Source: DASSFZ01 sp036514635
GTDB taxonomy: Bacteria > Chloroflexota > Anaerolineae > Fen-1058
Assembly (NCBI GenBank): GCA_036514635.1
Contig: DATBWU010000171.1
Coordinates: 1-19,306 of the forward strand
Length of the DNA stretch: 19,306 nucleotides
Direction: 5' to 3'
Under the pieces are notes generated by a model. That model had not been told where the DNA came from. It ran no database searches and saw only the letters and a list, made by a program, of their open reading frames with translations. This document shows, piece by piece, positions 6,645-14,685 of the stretch; the first letter of the stretch is position 1, and each line of letters starts with the position of its first letter. Both the position numbers and the translations under genes were made by a program.

Positions 6645-8684
6645 ATGACACTCCTCACATCCAAATCCATTCGATACCTTCTGATTCTCGTGCTGCTGGC
6701 GTCGATGATCGCCGCCTGCCAGTCGGAAGACGTATTCGAGGAGGTGGGGCCGATCGTCGAGACCAGCCCGACGCCGGTTCGCCTGACGCCGACTCCGACA
6801 GCGATCGCCGTCGCGCCGACCGAGACCAGCCAGACGCCTGCCTACCTCGATCCCAGCCTGCCCGTCGAGCAGCGCGTCGAGGATTTACTCGCGCGCATGA
6901 CGCTCGCCGAGAAGATCGGGCAGATGACCCAGGTCGAGAAAAACAGCATGGTCCCCAACGACGTTGCCAGCCTGACCATCGGCTCAGTCCTGAGCGGCGG
7001 TGACGGCACAGGGGACAACTCGCCGGAACAGTGGCGCAACCTGGCCGACGGCTTCCAACGATACGCGCTGCAGAGTCGTCTGCGCATTCCGCTGATCTTT
7101 GGCGTGGACGCGATACACGGCCACGGCCACGTGTACGGCGCGACGATCTTCCCGCAGAATATCGGCCTGGGCGCGACGCGCGATCCCGACCTGATCGAGC
7201 GCATTGGCCGCGCCACGGCGGAAGAAATGGCCGCGACCAGTATTCGCTGGAATTTCGCGCCGGTCGTCGCCGTGCCGCAAGACATCCGCTGGGGGCGCAC
7301 GTACGAAGGCTTCAGCGAAAACACTGATCTCGTCACACTGCTGGGCGCGGCTTACGTGCGCGGCTTGCAGAACGTCAACGGGCGCGAAGACTTGAGCGAT
7401 CCGCTGGCCGTGCTGGCGACGCCCAAGCACTACCTCGGCGACGGCGGCACCAAGTTCGGCACCTCCACGCAGGTGATTTTCCAGCCGTATCTGCTCGACC
7501 AGGGCGATATGCAGGTGGACGAAGCGACCGTGCGACAATTGTTCCTGCCGCCCTACCAGGCCGCGATCGAGGCCGGCGCGAAGAGTATTATGGTATCATT
7601 CAGCAGTTGGCAGGGCAAAAAGATGCACGCGCACAAGTACCTGCTGACCGACGTGCTCAAGGGCGAGCTGGGGTTCACCGGCTTCCTGATCTCGGACTGG
7701 CAGGCGATCGACCAACTGCCCGGCGACTATTACTCGGACATTGTCACGTCGATCAACGCCGGGCTGGACATGAACATGGTCCCGACCGATTACCACGGCT
7801 TCATCGACGGCCTGACCCGCGCCGTGAACGAAGGCAAAGTGCCGATGGAGCGCATCGACGACGCCGTGCGGCGCATCCTGACGGTCAAGTTCGAGATGGG
7901 ACTGTTCGAGCACCCCTATGCCGACCCGGCGCTGCTGTCGCTCGTCGGCAACGATGCACACCGTGCGCTGGCGCGCGAAGCCGTGCGCAAGTCGCTCGTG
8001 CTACTGAAGAACGATAACCAGACGCTGCCTCTGTCGAAGGACACACCGTTGATCTTCGTCGCCGGGCAGGCGGCGGACGACATCGGCATTCAGTCCGGCG
8101 GGTGGACGATCGAGTGGCAAGGCAAGATAGGCGGCATCCAACCGGGCACGACGATCCTGGAGGGAATCCGGCAGACCGTTTCGAGCCAGGCGCGCGTGGA
8201 GTATAATCGCTTCGGCCAGTTCGACAGCGTCACAGACGCGCAGGGCAACCCGCTCGTCGCGGATGTCGGCATCGTCGTCGTGGGCGAACCGCCTTACGCG
8301 GAGGGCGTCGGCGATCGGGCCGAGCTGGCACTTTCGGACGTGGATATTGCGCTGATCAACCACGTGAAGACGCAAAGCCGAAAAGTAATCGTCGTCCTCA
8401 TATCGGGCCGGCCGCTGGCCGTCACCGAGCACCTGCCTGAATGGGATGCCTTCGTCGCGGCGTGGCTCCCCGGCACGGAAGGCGGAGGCGTGGCCGACGT
8501 GCTGTTCGGCGACTATCCTTTCACAGGCAAACTGCCGTACTCGTGGCCGCGCTGGAACAGCCAGCTGCCGTTGGGTTACCGGACCCTACCGACCGAAGGC
8601 TGCGAGGCTCCACTGTTTCCTTTTGGATACGGTCTCGACACCGGCAGCCCGTCTCCAGCATGGCCGGACTGCCCGCCGGAGTAA
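6645..8684 (+). CDS. GH3 beta-glucosidase / exo-beta-glucanase, lipoprotein
   Basis: A 679-residue glycoside hydrolase family 3 enzyme that should release glucose from beta-glucans or cello-oligosaccharides outside the membrane. Residues 1-25 are a lipoprotein signal with lipobox IAAC (Cys25), followed by a Pro/Thr/Ser-rich linker (about 40-75). The (beta/alpha)8 domain runs from about 75 to 430 with GVDAIHGHGH, KHYLGDGGT and the nucleophile motif LISDWQAID (Asp351). The second domain starts near LVLLKNDNQTLPL. VVGEPPYAEGVGD (Glu553) matches the region that supplies the acid/base Glu in barley exoglucanase ExoI, placing this in the ExoI-like branch of the family. It ends with FPFGYGLD, normal for a two-domain GH3 without an added fibronectin-like domain. 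The ATG at 6645 is chosen because it gives an exact lipoprotein signal; it has no strong SD. Confidence 0.93.
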   Translation: MTLLTSKSIRYLLILVLLASMIAACQSEDVFEEVGPIVETSPTPVRLTPTPTAIAVAPTETSQTPAYLDPSLPVEQRVEDLLARMTLAEKIGQMTQVEKNSMVPNDVASLTIGSVLSGGDGTGDNSPEQWRNLADGFQRYALQSRLRIPLIFGVDAIHGHGHVYGATIFPQNIGLGATRDPDLIERIGRATAEEMAATSIRWNFAPVVAVPQDIRWGRTYEGFSENTDLVTLLGAAYVRGLQNVNGREDLSDPLAVLATPKHYLGDGGTKFGTSTQVIFQPYLLDQGDMQVDEATVRQLFLPPYQAAIEAGAKSIMVSFSSWQGKKMHAHKYLLTDVLKGELGFTGFLISDWQAIDQLPGDYYSDIVTSINAGLDMNMVPTDYHGFIDGLTRAVNEGKVPMERIDDAVRRILTVKFEMGLFEHPYADPALLSLVGNDAHRALAREAVRKSLVLLKNDNQTLPLSKDTPLIFVAGQAADDIGIQSGGWTIEWQGKIGGIQPGTTILEGIRQTVSSQARVEYNRFGQFDSVTDAQGNPLVADVGIVVVGEPPYAEGVGDRAELALSDVDIALINHVKTQSRKVIVVLISGRPLAVTEHLPEWDAFVAAWLPGTEGGGVADVLFGDYPFTGKLPYSWPRWNSQLPLGYRTLPTEGCEAPLFPFGYGLDTGSPSPAWPDCPPE

Positions 8685-8714
8685 GGACTTGTCCAAATAT
8701 AACTTCCGCCCTGA

Positions 8715-8751
8715 GACGAATGACCAACGCCTTCGTCTTTGGTCGTTCGTC
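8715..8751. repeat. Inverted repeat between GH3 and GH94
   Basis: GACGAATGACCAA (8715-8727) and TTGGTCGTTCGTC (8739-8751) pair at 12 of 13 positions around an 11-base loop. It could act as a weak terminator or RNA-processing hairpin, though no T-run follows. The GACGAATGACCAA wording resembles another common interspersed repeat. Confidence 0.6.
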
Positions 8752-8771
8752 ATTGCGGCGGATCGATACGT

Positions 8772-8778
8772 GAGAGGT
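8772..8778 (+). promoter_or_regulatory. Shine-Dalgarno sequence of the GH94 gene
   Basis: GAGAGGT ends 4 bases before the ATG at 8783 and supports that start. Confidence 0.55.
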
Positions 8779-8782
8779 ATTC

Positions 8783-11203
8783 ATGCAATACGGGTACTTT
8801 GACGACGAACATCGCGAGTACGTGATCACCAATCCCAGGACGCCGGTGAAGTGGATCAACTACATCGGGACGTTGGAGTTCGGCGGCCTGGTCGATCACA
8901 CTGGCGGCTTGTTGATCTGCAAAGGCGACCCATCCCTCAATCGCATCACGAAGTACATTCCACAGCTACCGGCCTCGGCCCCCAAGGGCGAGACGCTGTT
9001 CATGAGGTTCAGACAGGCCGACGGTTATAAACTCTTTTCGCCGTACTTCGTGCCGACGCTCGATCCGTACGATCGATACGAGTGCCACGTGGGGCTGGGC
9101 TACACCCGCATCGTGTCGGAGTTCTACGGCATCCGGACCGAAGTGACGATCTTCGTGCCGCTTGGTGGAAGCTGCGTCGTCCACGACATCCGTCTCACGA
9201 ATCTCACCACGCGGCCGATAGAGATCGATCTCATCCCCCTCGTCGAGTACACCCATTTCGACGCGCTCAAGCAATTCACCAACGCCGACTGGATACCGCA
9301 GACGATGCAGAGCCGCGCCTACCGGGAGCCGGACGGCCTGCTGGTCTTGACGCAGTATCCATTCATGTGCCGCGACACGCGCATCAACTACTTCACGTCC
9401 AATCATCCGGTCTCATCCTTCGAATCCGATCGCAAGCGCTTCCTCGGACAGAACGAGTACCTGACGTGGGACAAGCCCCTTGCCCTGCAGCAGCCCGAAC
9501 TGGGTAACTCGGAAGCATTGCGCGGCGACAACATCGGCGCGTTGATGCACCACCTGGGCGTGGCGCAGCCGGGCGAGACGAAACGGCTGATCACGCAACT
9601 AGGCCAGGCGAGCAGCGTCGCGGCGGCGATGCCGTCCATTCAGGCGCATCGCGACGAGAAGCGCGTGGAAGAAGCGCTGGCGCGTATTGCGGCGTTCTGG
9701 GATGAATATCTGTCGAAGGTGCAGGTGAACACGCCCGACGCCGATCTGAACCGGATGCTGAACATTCACAACGCGCGCCAATGCTACATCACCACACAGT
9801 GGTCGCGCTACCTGTCGCTCTATCAACTGGGCCTGGGCGGCGCGCGCGGCATCGGCTTCCGCGACAGCTCGCAAGACGTGATGGGCGTGGTGGCCGGCGT
9901 CCCGAACGAGGCCAAAGAATTGATCGTCAAGCTATTGAGCGTGCAGAAGCGCAACGGCGCGGCGATGCACCAGTTCAACCCGCTGACGATGATCGGCAGC
10001 GAGGGCGATTCGGTGGAGCGCGAGGACCGGCCGCACTACTACAGCGACGATCACCTGTGGATCGCCCTGGCCGTGTGCGAGTACCTTAAAGAAACGGGCG
10101 ACTTCGACTTTCTGCAACGCGATATCCCGTACTACGAAAAGAATAAAGACGGCTCGCCGCTCGAGCACGCGCCGGTCATCGGCCACCTGCGACGCGCGAT
10201 CGAATTCACGCGCAACGATGTCGGCGCACACGGCCTGCCGCTGCTCGGCTTCGCCGACTGGAACGACACGATCAACCTGCCGGCCGGGGCGGAATCGTTG
10301 TTCACGGCCAACCTGTACGGCAAGGCCTTGCTGGACATGATCGAGTTATCGCGGCATCTGGGCGATTCGGCTGCTGCGGAGCGGTATCAATCGTATTACA
10401 CGGAGATGAAGGCGCGCGTCAACGAGCACGCCTGGGATGGCGAGTGGTACGTTGCTTACTTCGATTTCGATGGACAGCCGCTCGGATCGAAGCGCAACAC
10501 GCACGGGCAGATCTACCTCAATGGGCAATCGTGGCCCATCCTTTCCGGCTTCGCGCCGCGCGAGCGTGCGCTCCACGCGATGGATTCGGTATACGCGCGG
10601 CTCAACACGAAAACCGGCATTAAGCTGAGCGCGCCCGGCTTCAACGGGTACGATCCGGCCAAGGGCGGCATCACCACCTACCCACCCGGCACCAAAGAGA
10701 ACGGCGGCATTTTCCTGCACACCAACCCGTGGGCCATCATTGCCGAGACGATTCTGGGGCGCGGCGACCGGGCCTACGAGTATTATCATCAGATCAACCC
10801 GGCGGCCAAGAACGACCGCATCGACGAGTTCGAATGCGAGCCGTACGTGTATCCGCAAAACATCCTCAGCGACGAGCATCCGCAGTTTGGGCTGGGGCGC
10901 AATAGCTGGCTGACCGGCGCGGCCACGTGGGCCTATCAGGCCGGCACCAAGTACATCCTCGGCGTCAGGCCGACGTATGATGGCCTGGAGATTAACCCGT
11001 GCATCCCGCGCGCGTGGAACGGCTTCAAAGTCACGCGCCGGTTCCGAAACGCCGTGTACGAAATCGACGTGCAGAACCCGGATCAGGTGTGCAGGGGTGT
11101 GCGCTCGGTCAGCGTGGATGGCACTCCAATTACGGGAAACGTCGTGCCGGTATTCAACGACGGGCGCACTCACCACATCGCGGTTGTGCTTGGAGAACCT
11201 TAA
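8783..11203 (+). CDS. GH94 glycoside phosphorylase (beta-glucoside phosphorylase, substrate unassigned)
   Basis: A complete 806-residue GH94 enzyme, the usual size for cellobiose- and chitobiose-phosphorylase relatives; no signal peptide, so cytoplasmic. Residues about 1-280 are the N-terminal beta-sandwich, then a helical linker, the (alpha/alpha)6 catalytic domain (about 310-730) and a C-terminal beta domain. Visible motifs are GFRDSSQD (358-365), YYSDDHLW, LLGFADWND with the expected catalytic acid Asp492, FLHTNPW (His646) and NSWLTGAATW (Thr711-Gly712); His and Thr-Gly fit the family's phosphate-binding site. Expected reaction: phosphorolysis of a beta-glucoside to glucose 1-phosphate. 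QFNPLTMIGSEGDS and FADWNDTINLPAG differ from the cellobiose-phosphorylase forms I know, so the acceptor may be another disaccharide, a longer oligosaccharide or a sugar acid. The downstream gene follows after 20 bases. Confidence 0.92.
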   Translation: MQYGYFDDEHREYVITNPRTPVKWINYIGTLEFGGLVDHTGGLLICKGDPSLNRITKYIPQLPASAPKGETLFMRFRQADGYKLFSPYFVPTLDPYDRYECHVGLGYTRIVSEFYGIRTEVTIFVPLGGSCVVHDIRLTNLTTRPIEIDLIPLVEYTHFDALKQFTNADWIPQTMQSRAYREPDGLLVLTQYPFMCRDTRINYFTSNHPVSSFESDRKRFLGQNEYLTWDKPLALQQPELGNSEALRGDNIGALMHHLGVAQPGETKRLITQLGQASSVAAAMPSIQAHRDEKRVEEALARIAAFWDEYLSKVQVNTPDADLNRMLNIHNARQCYITTQWSRYLSLYQLGLGGARGIGFRDSSQDVMGVVAGVPNEAKELIVKLLSVQKRNGAAMHQFNPLTMIGSEGDSVEREDRPHYYSDDHLWIALAVCEYLKETGDFDFLQRDIPYYEKNKDGSPLEHAPVIGHLRRAIEFTRNDVGAHGLPLLGFADWNDTINLPAGAESLFTANLYGKALLDMIELSRHLGDSAAAERYQSYYTEMKARVNEHAWDGEWYVAYFDFDGQPLGSKRNTHGQIYLNGQSWPILSGFAPRERALHAMDSVYARLNTKTGIKLSAPGFNGYDPAKGGITTYPPGTKENGGIFLHTNPWAIIAETILGRGDRAYEYYHQINPAAKNDRIDEFECEPYVYPQNILSDEHPQFGLGRNSWLTGAATWAYQAGTKYILGVRPTYDGLEINPCIPRAWNGFKVTRRFRNAVYEIDVQNPDQVCRGVRSVSVDGTPITGNVVPVFNDGRTHHIAVVLGEP

Positions 11204-11223
11204 CCCCAGGACACTTGTCACCG

Positions 11224-12120
11224 ATGACCTCTGACTTTTACGGCTTGCCAGTACATAGCATCGGCAACGAACACGTTCGACTGGAGTTTCTGGCCGAAGC
11301 CGGGCCGCGCATCGTGCGGATGCACGCCGCTGGATCGGAGAACAATCTGCTGGCCGAAATGCCCGATATGAAGTGGATGACTCCGTATGGCGAATATCAT
11401 GTATACGGCGGGCATCGGCTCTGGCACGCGCCCGAAGTGCCCTGGCGCACGTACGTCCCCGACGAGGAGGGCCTGGAGATCGAAAGCCTTGCGGACGGTG
11501 TGCGCCTGCGCGGATCGCTGGAGCGGCCGACCGGACTCCGCAAGAGTATCGACGTCCACCTCGACCGCGATCAGACTCGCGTCACGCTCGTGCATCGACT
11601 GGTCAACGAGGGAACACGGGCCATTGAGTGTGCGCCGTGGGCGATCACGCAGCTTCCGCTGGGCGGCGTGGCGATCTTGCCGCAGCCGAGCGGCCCGCTG
11701 GACGCCGATGGCCTGCAGCCCAACCGCATTCTGGTCGTGTGGCCGTATACGCACTGGAATGATCCACGCCTGCACCTGCACGACGACTTCAGCCTGCTCC
11801 ACGCCGAGGCTCGATCCCCGGCGATCAAAATCGGCTACAGCAACCGGCACGGCTGGATCGGCTATCTGCGCGCGGGTGTATTCTTCCGCAAGCGTTTTGA
11901 GCCTGACGCCGATCGGCCTCATCCCGACTTCGGATCGAACGTCGAAGTGTACTGCGACGATCGCGTCATCGAGCTGGAAACGCTTGCCCCATTGCGCAAT
12001 CTGGAGCCGGGGCAGTCCGTCACCCATATCGAAACGTGGGACATCTTCACGGGTCTAGAGATGCCGCCCACGCTCGATGGCGTGCGAATGCTTATTCAGA
12101 GCCAGGAAAAGAATAAATGA
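11224..12120 (+). CDS. DUF4380 / aldose 1-epimerase-like protein
   Basis: A 298-residue protein, probably cytoplasmic (no signal peptide). The N-terminal segment VRLEFLAEAGPRIVRM and the motif GGHRLWHAPE, followed by a run of short beta-strand-like stretches, match the DUF4380 family of the galactose-mutarotase-like beta-sandwich superfamily as I remember it. Catalytic residues of true mutarotases are not confidently identifiable, so anomer interconversion is only a suggestion. It would fit the context: GH94 upstream releases alpha-glucose 1-phosphate plus a free sugar, and GH1 downstream releases beta-glucose. The start gives MTSDFYG, 20 bases after the GH94 stop, with AGGA at 11208-11211 as a distant SD. 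The stop overlaps the GH1 start by 4 bases. Confidence 0.75.
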   Translation: MTSDFYGLPVHSIGNEHVRLEFLAEAGPRIVRMHAAGSENNLLAEMPDMKWMTPYGEYHVYGGHRLWHAPEVPWRTYVPDEEGLEIESLADGVRLRGSLERPTGLRKSIDVHLDRDQTRVTLVHRLVNEGTRAIECAPWAITQLPLGGVAILPQPSGPLDADGLQPNRILVVWPYTHWNDPRLHLHDDFSLLHAEARSPAIKIGYSNRHGWIGYLRAGVFFRKRFEPDADRPHPDFGSNVEVYCDDRVIELETLAPLRNLEPGQSVTHIETWDIFTGLEMPPTLDGVRMLIQSQEKNK

Positions 12121-13436
12121 CTGAGATCACGTTTCCGCAGGGATTCGTTTGGGGAGCCGCGACGGCAGCCTATCAGATCGAAGGTGCCTGGAATGAAGAC
12201 GGCAAGGGTGAATCGATCTGGGATCGCTTCTGTCGCACGCCGGGCAATATTCAGGACGGCGACACGGGCGACGTCGCGTGCGACCACTATCATCGCTGGC
12301 GCGAAGACGTCGGCCTGATGCAGCACCTGGGCCTGCAGGCGTATCGCTTCTCCATGTCGTGGCCGCGCGTCATTCCGGCCGGCGTCGGGCCGATCAACCC
12401 GGCCGGGATCGACTTCTACAGCCGGCTAATCGATGCACTGCTGGCGGCCGGCATTCAGCCCTATGTGACCCTATATCACTGGGACCTGCCGCAGGCACTG
12501 CAAGACCGCGGCGGGTGGGGCCAGCGCGATACGTGCCGTGCCTTCGCCGATTACGCGGCGCTGATGGTGAAACACTTCGGCGACCGCGTGCGCTATTGGA
12601 TAACACACAACGAGCCGCACGTAGTCACGCTCCTCGGTCACCAGGAGGGCCGGCACGCACCGGGCCTGCAAGATGAGAAACTCGCGCTGCAGGTTGCCCA
12701 CCATTTGCTTGTGTCGCACGGCCTGGCGATGCAAGCCATGCGCGCCGCGAACTCGCAGATTCAGGTGGGTATCGCGCTGGATATCTGGCCGGCGGAACCG
12801 GCGGAAGACACGCCTGCCAGTCGTGAATTCGCTCAACGCTTCTGGCGAGGCGGGCCGTGCTGGTACCTGGAACCGCTCTTCCACGGGCAGTATCCGGCGG
12901 AGGTATGGGCTGAACGCGCAGCGATCGTGCCCACCGTGCAGCCCGAGGATATGTCACTCATCACACAGCCGATCGATTTCCTCGGCATCAATACGTACAG
13001 CCGCCTCGTTGTCGACGGCGCCGGCCGAACCGTGCGCCCTGTACCAGGTGCCGAGCATACGGAGATGGGCTGGGAAGTTCACCCGCCCGCGATTCAGCGG
13101 GCTCTGAACCGGATCGGCCAGGATTATCACGTGCCGATCTACATCACCGAGAACGGCGCGGCGTTCAAAGACGAAGTTGCCTCCGACGGGCACGTGCACG
13201 ATCCGCGCCGGCTCAATTACCTGCGCGAGTATCTCCGGCACATTCGGTATGCCATCGACGACGGCGCAGATGTGCGCGGCTATTTCGCATGGTCGCTCCT
13301 GGACAACTTCGAGTGGGGCTATGGCTATTCCAAGCGCTTCGGCCTTGTCTACGTCGATTTCGCTACGCAGAAGCGCATCGTGAAAGACAGCGGTGAGTGG
13401 TATCGGCAGATCATCGCGCGCAACGCGCTGGACTAG
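12117..13436 (+). CDS. GH1 beta-glucosidase
   Basis: A 439-residue family 1 glycosidase of standard length, cytoplasmic, expected to hydrolyse cellobiose and other beta-glucosides with retention of configuration. The N-terminal signature FVWGAATAAYQIEGAW is followed by YRFSMSWPRV, LYHWDLPQAL, the acid/base motif WITHNEPH (Glu166), INTYSR, the nucleophile motif IYITENGAAF (Glu345) and GYFAWSLLDNFEW near the C-terminus. All core catalytic residues are present. The residue after NEP is His where Trp is common. The start codon overlaps the stop of the DUF4380 gene (ATGA), with AGGA at 12104-12107 as SD, so translation is probably coupled; the first binding-protein gene starts 5 bases after the stop. 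Confidence 0.95.
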   Translation: MTEITFPQGFVWGAATAAYQIEGAWNEDGKGESIWDRFCRTPGNIQDGDTGDVACDHYHRWREDVGLMQHLGLQAYRFSMSWPRVIPAGVGPINPAGIDFYSRLIDALLAAGIQPYVTLYHWDLPQALQDRGGWGQRDTCRAFADYAALMVKHFGDRVRYWITHNEPHVVTLLGHQEGRHAPGLQDEKLALQVAHHLLVSHGLAMQAMRAANSQIQVGIALDIWPAEPAEDTPASREFAQRFWRGGPCWYLEPLFHGQYPAEVWAERAAIVPTVQPEDMSLITQPIDFLGINTYSRLVVDGAGRTVRPVPGAEHTEMGWEVHPPAIQRALNRIGQDYHVPIYITENGAAFKDEVASDGHVHDPRRLNYLREYLRHIRYAIDDGADVRGYFAWSLLDNFEWGYGYSKRFGLVYVDFATQKRIVKDSGEWYRQIIARNALD

Positions 13437-13441
13437 TTTCC

Positions 13442-14629
13442 ATGGTTGAACTCGAACTCTCCATCATGCCCAACGCGCAGGATCCGGCCGAGAGCGTGCC
13501 AGCGCTCGCCGACTTCGAGGCGCGCCACCACGTCCGCGTTCGAGTCAACGTGCTCGCCTCGTGGCCCACGGCCTGGGCCGACCTGGTGAGGATGGCCCTG
13601 TACAAGCAGGGAGCCGACGTGTCGCAGGCCGGCTCGACCTGGGTCAGCAACTTCCTCGCCATGCGCGCACTGCGCCCGTTCACGCCCCGCGAAGCCGCCG
13701 GGATGGGTGGTGAGTCGGCGTTTTTGCCCGCCATCTGGCAGACCTGTTTGCCCGGCGGTGAGAGCGAGATATGGGCTATCCCCTGGCTGACCGACACGCG
13801 CGTGCTCTTTTACCGGCGCGACCTGCTGGAACGGGCCGGCATCGACGAGCAGACCGCTTTCCGCAGCATGGACGCACTGGAAGACACACTGCGCCGCCTG
13901 CAAGCTAGCGGCGTGACCAATCCTTGGATCGTGCCGACTGCGCGGCTGCTCATCACGGTGCACAACCTGGCGAGCTGGATCTGGGGCGCGGGCGGTGACT
14001 TCGTCAGCGCCGATGGCAAGCGTATCCTGTTCAACCAGAAAGAAGCGCTGGCCGGCATACGCGCCTACTTCGCCCTGCACCGCTATCTGCCGCCAGGTCC
14101 CCCTCGTACAGACCCATTTCAGGCCCAGGCCTTGATTCAGCAGGATCAGGCTGCGGTGACCATCAGCGGGCCGTGGGAAATTCCGGGCTTCCAGCAGGAC
14201 CCGACCGCGCGGGCCACGGTGGGCGCGGCGCTCATGCCGGGCGTCCCCTTCGTCGGCGGCTCCGACCTGGTCATCTGGAACCACACGCGACACCCGGAGG
14301 CCGCTGTCGAGCTGGTGCGCTTCCTCACCAGCCGGGAAGCACAGATCGCGTACGCCGCGCGAGCCAATCCATTCCCCGCCCGACTCGACGCGGTGAATGC
14401 TCCGCGCTTTGCGAATGACCCACTGTATCGTGTCGCGACAGACTCTCTGCGAGTGGGCCGGGCCTTCCCCGCGATCCCGCTGTGGGGCTTGATCGAAGAT
14501 GGATTGACTGCCGCCTGCGCCTGGATCTGGGCCGACCTGTTAGCCAATCCGGACATCGACTTGGACACCGTGATCCGGCAGCATCTCGATCCGCTGGCCA
14601 GACGCTTGAACTTGACGCTGAGCGGGTGA
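13442..14629 (+). CDS. Sugar-type ABC solute-binding protein without signal peptide, copy 1
   Basis: A 395-residue protein of the family 1 (MalE-like, SBP_bac_1) solute-binding fold. The chain begins MVELELSIM, at the first beta strand of the fold, with no signal peptide or lipobox. Characteristic stretches are GSTWVSNFLAM, IPWLTDTRVLFYRRDLLERAG, WIWGAGGDFVSADG, TISGPWEIPGF and DLVIWNHTRHPEAAVEL, the last typical of sugar-binding proteins. The ATG is 5 bases after the GH1 stop; the only upstream extension (GTG at 13397) adds VSADHRAQRAGLVS, which is not a signal. It is therefore predicted cytoplasmic, unusual for this family. No sugar-type membrane permease is present nearby. Its role may be sensing, buffering or presenting oligosaccharides, but this is inference. 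Confidence 0.85.
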   Translation: MVELELSIMPNAQDPAESVPALADFEARHHVRVRVNVLASWPTAWADLVRMALYKQGADVSQAGSTWVSNFLAMRALRPFTPREAAGMGGESAFLPAIWQTCLPGGESEIWAIPWLTDTRVLFYRRDLLERAGIDEQTAFRSMDALEDTLRRLQASGVTNPWIVPTARLLITVHNLASWIWGAGGDFVSADGKRILFNQKEALAGIRAYFALHRYLPPGPPRTDPFQAQALIQQDQAAVTISGPWEIPGFQQDPTARATVGAALMPGVPFVGGSDLVIWNHTRHPEAAVELVRFLTSREAQIAYAARANPFPARLDAVNAPRFANDPLYRVATDSLRVGRAFPAIPLWGLIEDGLTAACAWIWADLLANPDIDLDTVIRQHLDPLARRLNLTLSG

Positions 14630-14685
14630 GCGTGTCTCGGCGATGAAACAGTTTCTTTTCGGCACGAAGCAGCGAGGCAGAAGCG
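14630..14685 (+). repeat. 56-base spacer duplicated between binding-protein genes, copy A
   Basis: This spacer matches 15874-15929 at 54 of 56 positions. It contains an in-frame TGA at 14644-14646 and no in-frame start codon before the ATG at 14686, so the downstream protein cannot have a hidden signal peptide. GAGG near 14674 is the only SD-like stretch. Confidence 0.85.

Noticed and set aside
8205..8212. TATAAT match inside the GH3 gene
   Set aside because: It is explained by Tyr-Asn codons in a conserved coding context and has no -35 partner or nearby gene start.
10999..11223. Upstream extension of the DUF4380 gene into the end of GH94
   Set aside because: The extra residues are out-of-frame translation of the GH94 C-terminus; the ATG at 11224 gives a normal family N-terminus.
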